Assembly: GCF_030408915.1 (NCBI RefSeq)
Contig: NZ_CP047654.1
Coordinates: 1,240,001-1,304,000 of the forward strand
Length of the DNA: 64,000 bases
Direction of reading: 5' to 3'
Source: Corynebacterium guangdongense
GTDB taxonomy: Bacteria > Actinomycetota > Actinomycetes > Mycobacteriales > Mycobacteriaceae
A model generated the notes under the pieces. It saw only the letters and a list, made by a program, of their open reading frames with translations. It was not told where the DNA came from and ran no database searches. A program made the position numbers and the translations under genes. The first letter of the stretch is position 1. Each line of letters opens with the position of its first letter. Positions 58,765-64,000 of this stretch are shown in pieces.

Positions 58765-58780
58765 TCCGGTTTAGCTGACC

Positions 58781-58814
58781 GAAGCGCCCTCCGAAGAGAT
58801 TCGGGGGGCGCTTC
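58781..58814 (+). terminator. terminator after rpsA
   Basis: 15-bp stem (58781-58795 with 58800-58814, one G-U pair), GAGA loop, followed by CCTCGTTT. Confidence 0.85.
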
Positions 58815-58939
58815 CCTCGTTTCCCGATGCGGAGCAGTCAACGATTCGGTCACAGTCGCGCCTTGCCCTCCCGTCGGGGCAGTCGATGGACGATAGTGGA
58901 GGGAACGCGGGCGCACCCACGAGACCGGAGGAGACGAGG

Positions 58940-60100
58940 ATGAGAAGGTGGTTGGGGCTGGCGGTGGCCTTCACGTTCCTGATTTCCGCGTGCGAGGAGC
59001 CCGTCCCCGTTCCCACGGCCGTCTCCTCAGAACCCTCCCTTCCCGCGCCGACACCGACGCGCGGAACGGCGGTGCGGTCCGTGACCCCGGTCAGCGACCG
59101 TCCCGTCCCGGCGCCGGCGCCCGACACCTCGAACGCGGCATCCCAGCCCCCGAGTCCGACCGTCACCGAGACTGAGGGCGTGGCCTGCCCGGAACCGGCG
59201 ATGGATCTCGCCTCCACCGCCCTGGGCGCCTGGCTCGCGTCTGGCGTCATCCCCACGGACCGTCCGGGTGAGGTCTTCGCCTTCGAGGTTGCCGACAACC
59301 AGTTCAGCCCGTGCGAGGAGCTCAGCTGGGTGGTGCTCTCCGACCCGGCCGGGGTCCCGGCGCGCGACACCACGGTATTCTTCGCCGGAGCCGAGCTCGT
59401 CACCGAACCCGCCCCGGCGCTGCTCCCGCCGGTCGCGGCGGTGGAGAAGCGCGCCGACGGCAGCGTCGCGGTGTCTCGCCAGGACGGGGGAGAGGCCACC
59501 TACCGGCTCGCGGCGGAGCGCCTGCTCGTCACGGGGGAACCGCCGGACGCCCCGCACCTGGACCTCGGGCGCGCGGGTCCGCCGCCGCCGGCCACGCCCC
59601 GCCCCCACGGCAACGCCTACACCCGCCCCTGGGACCATGAGCGGCCGCGCGGGGCGCGCTACTCCATGGAGGTGGGGGAGACGCGCATCATCTGCGACTT
59701 CGCGCTCTTCAATGACCTGCAGCTGGTGTGCTACTCGCCGACGGACAGCCCCTGGCCGACGGTCACCGAGAACGTCCCGGCCGAGACCCGCACCAGGGCC
59801 AACGTGGCAATCCTCAACTTCCAGTCGCTCTGGGCGGTGAGCACTCTCTCGGACCCGTTCATCGCCGCGGACAGTGAGGCGCAGCCCCTGCCGGAGGACT
59901 CCGTCACGCGCATCGACGACGTGTTCGTCGACACCCGCGGTAACGTCGCCAAGATCTACGACTCGCGCTGGGCCTACGTCATCGGCGAGGGCGTCGCCAT
60001 GCCCGCCAAGTCGCCTGCCCCGCCGATCGACACCTCCCGCTGGCCGGAGGATCTTCGGCCGTGGGAGCCTGCGCCCAACGGAGCGCCCGCAGCCAACTAA
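58940..60100 (+). CDS. LppP/LprE-type lipoprotein
   Basis: A 386-aa lipoprotein (lipobox ISAC, Cys18), with a Pro/Thr/Ser linker (to about 80) and a conserved part that begins ACPEPAMDLASTALGAWLASG, similar to the LppP/LprE domain of mycobacterial lipoproteins. Paired cysteines may form a disulfide. ATG 58940 has GGAGGA upstream. Function unknown. Its stop overlaps the -10 box of coaE. Confidence 0.78.
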   Translation: MRRWLGLAVAFTFLISACEEPVPVPTAVSSEPSLPAPTPTRGTAVRSVTPVSDRPVPAPAPDTSNAASQPPSPTVTETEGVACPEPAMDLASTALGAWLASGVIPTDRPGEVFAFEVADNQFSPCEELSWVVLSDPAGVPARDTTVFFAGAELVTEPAPALLPPVAAVEKRADGSVAVSRQDGGEATYRLAAERLLVTGEPPDAPHLDLGRAGPPPPATPRPHGNAYTRPWDHERPRGARYSMEVGETRIICDFALFNDLQLVCYSPTDSPWPTVTENVPAETRTRANVAILNFQSLWAVSTLSDPFIAADSEAQPLPEDSVTRIDDVFVDTRGNVAKIYDSRWAYVIGEGVAMPAKSPAPPIDTSRWPEDLRPWEPAPNGAPAAN

Positions 60101-60110
60101 GCTGGCGCCC

Positions 60111-60707
60111 ATGAAGATCATCGGGCTCACGGGCGGCATCGGCAGCGGAAAATCCACGGTGGCGGGCATGCTCGCCGACGCCGGGTACCCGGTCGTCGAC
60201 GCGGACCGGCTCGCGCGCGACGTCGTCGAGCCTGGCCAGCCCGCCCTGGCGGAACTGGCGGCGGCCTTCGGCGACGACGTGCTCGACGACACGGGCGCGC
60301 TGCGGCGCGGGGTGCTGGCGTCGCGGGCGTTCGTCGACAAGCAGCACACCGAGCTGCTCAATTCGATCACCCATCCCCGCATCCAGGAGCTGCGGCGGCG
60401 TCGCTTCGCCGAGGCGGAGGCCGCCGGTGCGGAGGCGGTCATCTACGACATGCCGCTGCTGGTGGAGCAGGGGGCGGACCGGGAATGCGACCTGGTGGTC
60501 GTCGTCGACGTCGAGGTGGAGGAGCGGGTCCGCCGCCTGGTGGAGCACCGCGGGCTGGCTGCCGCGGACGTGCGGCGGCGCATCGCCCAGCAGAGCGACG
60601 ATGAGACCCGGCGGGCGGCGGCGGACGTCATCATCGACAACAACGGCGCGGTGAGTGCTCTGGACGCCCAGGTTCAGGACCTCGTGGCGCGTATTCAGGG
60701 ACTCTGA
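60111..60707 (+). CDS. coaE: dephospho-CoA kinase
   Basis: A 198-aa P-loop kinase (GLTGGIGSGKST, 5-16), last step of CoA synthesis. DADRLARDVV and DMPLLVEQG are conserved. The gene starts right after the lipoprotein gene. TAAGCT (60098-60103), which contains the stop codon of that gene, is a -10 box 7 nt before the ATG. Confidence 0.96.
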   Translation: MKIIGLTGGIGSGKSTVAGMLADAGYPVVDADRLARDVVEPGQPALAELAAAFGDDVLDDTGALRRGVLASRAFVDKQHTELLNSITHPRIQELRRRRFAEAEAAGAEAVIYDMPLLVEQGADRECDLVVVVDVEVEERVRRLVEHRGLAAADVRRRIAQQSDDETRRAAADVIIDNNGAVSALDAQVQDLVARIQGL

Positions 60708-60791
60708 GAGTACCATTCGCAGAGCTTTAGAGGACAAGAGTTAACCTGAAAGGCCTCCAAATTTTACCTTGGTGATTTAACATGACCGGTC

Positions 60792-61154
60792 ATGGGTACG
60801 TGGGATGTCGGGCCTTTCGACAATGACGCCGCGCGCGATCTGCTGACAGATCTGCGCGCCGGTCGCTTTTCCCTCGACCAGCTCCGCTTCGGAATGTCCG
60901 GCAACCGGATCGACGCCGACGACGCCGCCGTGGTGGTGGCGCTGTCCGCGCTGTCGAAGATGCCGGCCGCGGAGCTGCCGGCGGGACTGAACCGGGAGCA
61001 CGTCTCGGAACTGTCCGCCCCCGGCGCCCGATCCTGGCTGCGCAGTCAGTTCAACCACATCCTCGACCGGGAAGCCTCGGCCATCTACGCGCTGTGGGAG
61101 CACACCGGTGAACTCGACCAGTGGATCTACCAGGTCGAATCAGTCAAACCCTGA
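60792..61154 (+). CDS. DUF4259 domain protein
   Basis: A 120-aa soluble protein that begins MGTWDVGPFDNDAARDLLTD, the hallmark of DUF4259; function unknown. TAACAT (60778-60783) lies 8 nt before the ATG. Separate from coaE by 84 nt. Confidence 0.8.
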   Translation: MGTWDVGPFDNDAARDLLTDLRAGRFSLDQLRFGMSGNRIDADDAAVVVALSALSKMPAAELPAGLNREHVSELSAPGARSWLRSQFNHILDREASAIYALWEHTGELDQWIYQVESVKP

Positions 61155-61164
61155 GGCGCCGGGG

Positions 61165-62652
61165 TCAGTCGCGCCAGGTGTGGACGGGTTCTCCGGTGGC
61201 CTGGTTGGCCAGGTAGCGCTGCATCAGCTCCTTGAGGGCGTGGCGGCGCAGGGCCGTCGGGTTCTCCGTCCGGGAGCGCCCGCCCTCAATCCTGCTGAGC
61301 GTGCGCAGCTGCCAGGTCGCGCCGTTGATGCCGGTGCGGGCGCGTGCCTCGATGATGCCCATGTAGGTCTCGATGAGTTCGTCGTCGACGCTCAGCATCG
61401 CCAGCCCCTCCCGGGCCTGAGGCGCGAGATGGCGGTGGACGAGCTCCGCCACCCCGATACGGCCGATCGTCGGCCAGGTGATGCGGGCGTGGATGCCGTT
61501 GCGGGCCGCCTCGACGAAGTTCTCGTGGGCCTCGTGGAACTGGAGGCGCGACCACACCGGGCGGGTCTCCTCGGTGAGGTACTTGACCATCCCGTAGTAG
61601 AAGGCGGCGTCGGCGACGATGTCGACCGGCGTCGGCCCGGCGGGCAGCAGCCGTGACTCGACGCGCAGATGGGCGTGGACGGTGCCCGGATCGTAGATCG
61701 GCCGGGTCCAGCGCCACACCGTGCCGTTGTGCAGGTTGAGGTAGTGCAGCGAGGGGTTCTCCCCGTGCATTTCCGCGGTGCCGGCGGCCTCCTGGGACTC
61801 CGGCAGCAGGGGGGAGAAGTAGCGGACGTTCTCCTCGAAGAGGTCGAAAACGCTGGTGATCCAGCGCTCGCCGAACCACACACGCGGACGCACGCCCTGG
61901 GCGACGAGGTCCGGGGTGCGGGTGTCGATGGATTGGCGGAAGACCGGGATACGCGACTCGTGCCACAGCTTGCGGCCGAGGAACAACGGCGAATTGGCCC
62001 CCATGGCCACCTGGGCCGCCGCGATGGCCTGCGAGGCGTTCCAGCTGTCGGCGAAGGAGGTCGGCGGCACCTGCAGATGCAGCTGGACCGAGGTGCACGT
62101 CGCCTCCGGGGCGATGTCCGCGAACTGGTGGTGCAGGCTCTCGCGGCCCGAGAGCTCGATCCGGATGAGTTCACCGCGGCTGGCGATGACGGCCCTGGAC
62201 AGCGCCTTGTAGCGGTTCTCCGGGGTCATCCACGAGGGATCCTCGAGCACCTGCTCCGTCATCGTCGGCAGGGTCCCGATCATCGCTATCCGGCATCCGG
62301 CGGCCCGCGCGGCGCCGTCGGCCTCCGCCAGGCGGGCGGTGATTCCCTGCTCCAGCGTCAGCAGCCCGTCACCCGAGACCTGGAGGGGTGGATGATTGAT
62401 CTCGATGTTGAAGGCGCCGATTTCGGTCTGGAACTCGTCGCCCAGGCGCGCCAGCACGTCCGCGTTCTGCAGGGCGGGCGCCATCTGCTCGTCGACGAGG
62501 TTCAGTTCCAGTTCGAGTCCGATGCTGCTTCCCTCCTGGAACGGCTGCGTTCTCAGGTGGCGGTCGAAGCGCTCCAGATCCTCGTAGAGCCGTTCCCGGT
62601 AGGTGCTGCGTTCGTTCGGGGTGAAGGTGTCGGTTGAAACTGCGTCTCCCAT
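61165..62652 (-). CDS. GCS2-family glutamate--cysteine ligase-like protein
   Basis: A 495-aa ATP-dependent carboxylate-amine ligase. The N-terminus carries SIGLELELNLVD and EIGAFNIEINHPP (metal-binding Glu residues), and the later segments TSVQLHLQVPPTSF and HLRVESRLLPAGPTPVD fit the GCS2 family. Corynebacteria make mycothiol rather than glutathione, so the natural substrate is uncertain. AGGGTA on the plus strand (62659-62664) is a TACCCT box 6 nt before the ATG. Confidence 0.8.
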   Translation of the reverse strand: MGDAVSTDTFTPNERSTYRERLYEDLERFDRHLRTQPFQEGSSIGLELELNLVDEQMAPALQNADVLARLGDEFQTEIGAFNIEINHPPLQVSGDGLLTLEQGITARLAEADGAARAAGCRIAMIGTLPTMTEQVLEDPSWMTPENRYKALSRAVIASRGELIRIELSGRESLHHQFADIAPEATCTSVQLHLQVPPTSFADSWNASQAIAAAQVAMGANSPLFLGRKLWHESRIPVFRQSIDTRTPDLVAQGVRPRVWFGERWITSVFDLFEENVRYFSPLLPESQEAAGTAEMHGENPSLHYLNLHNGTVWRWTRPIYDPGTVHAHLRVESRLLPAGPTPVDIVADAAFYYGMVKYLTEETRPVWSRLQFHEAHENFVEAARNGIHARITWPTIGRIGVAELVHRHLAPQAREGLAMLSVDDELIETYMGIIEARARTGINGATWQLRTLSRIEGGRSRTENPTALRRHALKELMQRYLANQATGEPVHTWRD

Positions 62653-62743
62653 GACTCCAGGGTAGTGCGGTGGGGCGGCGGGGGAGGGTGCGTGCCGGTG
62701 GACCAGCCCCTGCGTGGTGCGGCAACTAGGTTCCCCCCGAAAC

Positions 62744-62759
62744 TGACAGTATAATGTCA
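62744..62759 (+). promoter_or_regulatory. palindrome over a perfect -10 box
   Basis: TGACA-N6-TGTCA (62744-62759) encloses TATAAT (62750-62755). A bound repressor would block RNA polymerase directly. Confidence 0.5.
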
Positions 62760-62764
62760 TTTCC

Positions 62765-63853
62765 ATGAAAGTTGGATGGATGCTTGCCGCTGTGGCGGCG
62801 GTGGGAATCGGTACTGCGGTCGCCGTCAGCGCACCGGACCCCCTGTACACGGTGGAACGGGTCGTCGACGGCGACACCATCGTCGTGGCCGACCCGGACG
62901 GCGGCGAGGCGGTGCGGGTTCGGCTGCTCAACGTGGACACCCCCGAGATGGGCGCGAAGGGCACGCTGGAGGGCTGCTACGCGCAGGAGGCGACTGATTT
63001 CCTCACGCAGCGCCTGCCCGCCGGCACCCAGGTGCGGCTGGAACTCGACGAGGAGGAGACGGACAGGTACGGGCGCACGCTGGCCGGCGTCATCGATCCG
63101 GAGAGTGACTCGCTCATCAACGCCGACATCGCCCGGGGCGGGTATGGCGTCGCCATGCTCATCGAGCCCAACGGGAAGTTCTATCCGGAGGTGCTGGAGG
63201 CAGAGGAGGACGCCCGCCACCGCGGCAGGGGCATGCACGCCCCGTCCCTGGGCTGTTCGCTGTCCGCCCAGGCGGCCCTGGCCGAGCAGGCCCTGGACGA
63301 CGAGGAGCCCGCAGCGCTCGCCGACGCCGCGGCGCCGGACCTGGATGTGCACCGCTCCCATGTCCGTACGGTGCGTGCGGACGTCGACCGACTGCGCACC
63401 CGACCGGGACCGGAGGAGGACGAGGACGGACACGCGGTTCGGCGCCATTACCTCGACGCGGGCCAGTCCCGGGTGGAGGCCTTCGACGCCGAGGCCTCCC
63501 GACTGCTCGATGAGATCGACGCGGAGGAGGATCGCCGGGCGGCCGAGGAACGGGAACGACTCGAGCGCGAGCTGGAGCGCCAGCGCGTCGAGCAGGAGCG
63601 TCGGGATCGGGAAGCGGCGCAAGCCGCGGAAGCCGCCGCCGCGGCGGAGCGCTCCCGTGTGCAGCGTGAGAGTCAGTACACGGCCCCGCCGGCCCCGCCA
63701 GCGCGGCCGGCTCCTCCAGCCCCCGCACCGGCACCGGCCAAGGACACCTACACAGGCTGCCGCGACTACGGCACCCGGACCGCGCCCAACGCCGTCGACG
63801 ACAAGGGCCGCCCGTACACCCGGATCGACTGCACCACGAAACTGCCGATTTAG
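62765..63853 (+). CDS. secreted staphylococcal-type (thermo)nuclease with coiled-coil region
   Basis: A 362-aa protein: an N-terminal signal or anchor (about 1-22), a SNase domain (about 28-160) with VVDGDTIVV (D35, D37), RVRLLNVDTPE and DEEETDRYGRTLA (catalytic Arg/Glu set), then an Arg/Glu-rich coiled coil (about 235-300), a Pro/Ala stretch and a C-terminal Cys-containing segment (TYTGCRDYGTRTAPNAV...). The tail may bind the cell wall. TATAAT lies 9 nt before ATG 62765. Confidence 0.85.
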   Translation: MKVGWMLAAVAAVGIGTAVAVSAPDPLYTVERVVDGDTIVVADPDGGEAVRVRLLNVDTPEMGAKGTLEGCYAQEATDFLTQRLPAGTQVRLELDEEETDRYGRTLAGVIDPESDSLINADIARGGYGVAMLIEPNGKFYPEVLEAEEDARHRGRGMHAPSLGCSLSAQAALAEQALDDEEPAALADAAAPDLDVHRSHVRTVRADVDRLRTRPGPEEDEDGHAVRRHYLDAGQSRVEAFDAEASRLLDEIDAEEDRRAAEERERLERELERQRVEQERRDREAAQAAEAAAAAERSRVQRESQYTAPPAPPARPAPPAPAPAPAKDTYTGCRDYGTRTAPNAVDDKGRPYTRIDCTTKLPI

Positions 63854-63870
63854 ATGCCTAGGCTGGGGGC

Positions 63871-64000
63871 ATGAGCATCGACAAGTCCGTACTGCACCCC
63901 AACATTGCCCCGGTGGCCTTCCTGATCGGTTCCTGGACCGGCGAGGGCCGCGGTTTTTACCCGACGATCGCCGACTTCACCTACACCGAAACAATCTCCT
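63871..64000 (+). CDS. nitrobindin/THAP4-like heme-binding beta-barrel protein (partial)
   Basis: The gene runs off the right edge. The first 43 residues contain [20 protein letters not shown], the N-terminal GxWxGxGxGxYPTI signature. TAGGCT (63859-63864) lies 6 nt before the ATG, so it is leaderless. Confidence 0.85.
   Translation, partial: MSIDKSVLHPNIAPVAFLIGSWTGEGRGFYPTIADFTYTETIS

Overview
The window is a contiguous piece of a G+C-rich actinobacterial chromosome, most likely a Corynebacterium species. The gene contents and order closely match what I remember of the C. glutamicum serA-leuB-odx-gltX and ltbR-leuCD-gpsA-ddl-thiL-recG-coaD-polA-rpsA-coaE regions. Support also comes from the Cg1458-type oxaloacetate decarboxylase (Odx), an LtbR-type IclR regulator divergent from leuCD, a MutT1-type NUDIX/phosphatase fusion and many leaderless genes. 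The species cannot be named from the sequence alone. No rRNA, CRISPR array, insertion sequence or prophage was seen.

Layout. 1-7667: serA, cstA with its small YbdD-type partner, leuB and a large lipoprotein. 7679-10464: a D-serine catabolic pair (dsdA plus a GntP-family permease). 10670-18927: a cNMP/CBS/nucleotidyltransferase protein with a DnaQ-type exonuclease, odx, a methyltransferase, ino1, a small monooxygenase-fold protein, an isochorismate synthase and gltX. 18996-24780: a tRNA zone with two tRNA-Gln(CTG) and four identical tRNA-Glu(CTC) genes. A Gln-Glu-terminator block is present twice around a lipoprotein gene, and pntAB (membrane transhydrogenase) lies between the third and fourth tRNA-Glu. 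A roughly 400 bp stretch after pntB ends in a strong terminator and may encode an RNA. 25107-31824: guanine deaminase, a Bcr/CflA-type exporter, alanine dehydrogenase, a decayed Ltp-type lipoprotein gene and a two-component system whose kinase appears to be a fused kinase/pseudokinase.

31969-46515 is dense core metabolism and repair: ltbR, leuC, leuD, mutT1, gpsA, ddl, a DUF3515 protein, thiL, ung, a FakA/YloV-type protein, recG, a mini biotinyl/lipoyl-domain protein, rsmD, coaD and a TauE/SafE permease. 46512-52924 is accessory: an HNH protein, a polar amino-acid ABC transporter, small secreted proteins, an SGNH hydrolase and a cupin. 53142-64000 returns to core functions: a tRNA-Leu(CAA) with a class-I-sized variable loop, polA, a methyltransferase, rpsA, an LppP/LprE-type lipoprotein, coaE, a GCS2-family ligase, a secreted staphylococcal-type nuclease and the start of a nitrobindin-like gene.

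How the genes work together. The leucine genes leuB, leuC and leuD and the regulator LtbR are all present. Both leuB and leuC carry the same half-conserved motif (CAT-N3-GTGAGA) just downstream of their -10 boxes, which fits LtbR repression. CoaD and CoaE are the last two steps of CoA synthesis. Ddl, GpsA and ThiL supply wall, lipid and cofactor precursors. RecG, Ung, PolA and MutT1 form a genome-maintenance set. SerA makes serine, DsdA destroys D-serine and Ald interconverts alanine and pyruvate. About twenty genes have a TANNNT-type -10 box 6-9 nt before the start codon, so leaderless transcription is the norm here.
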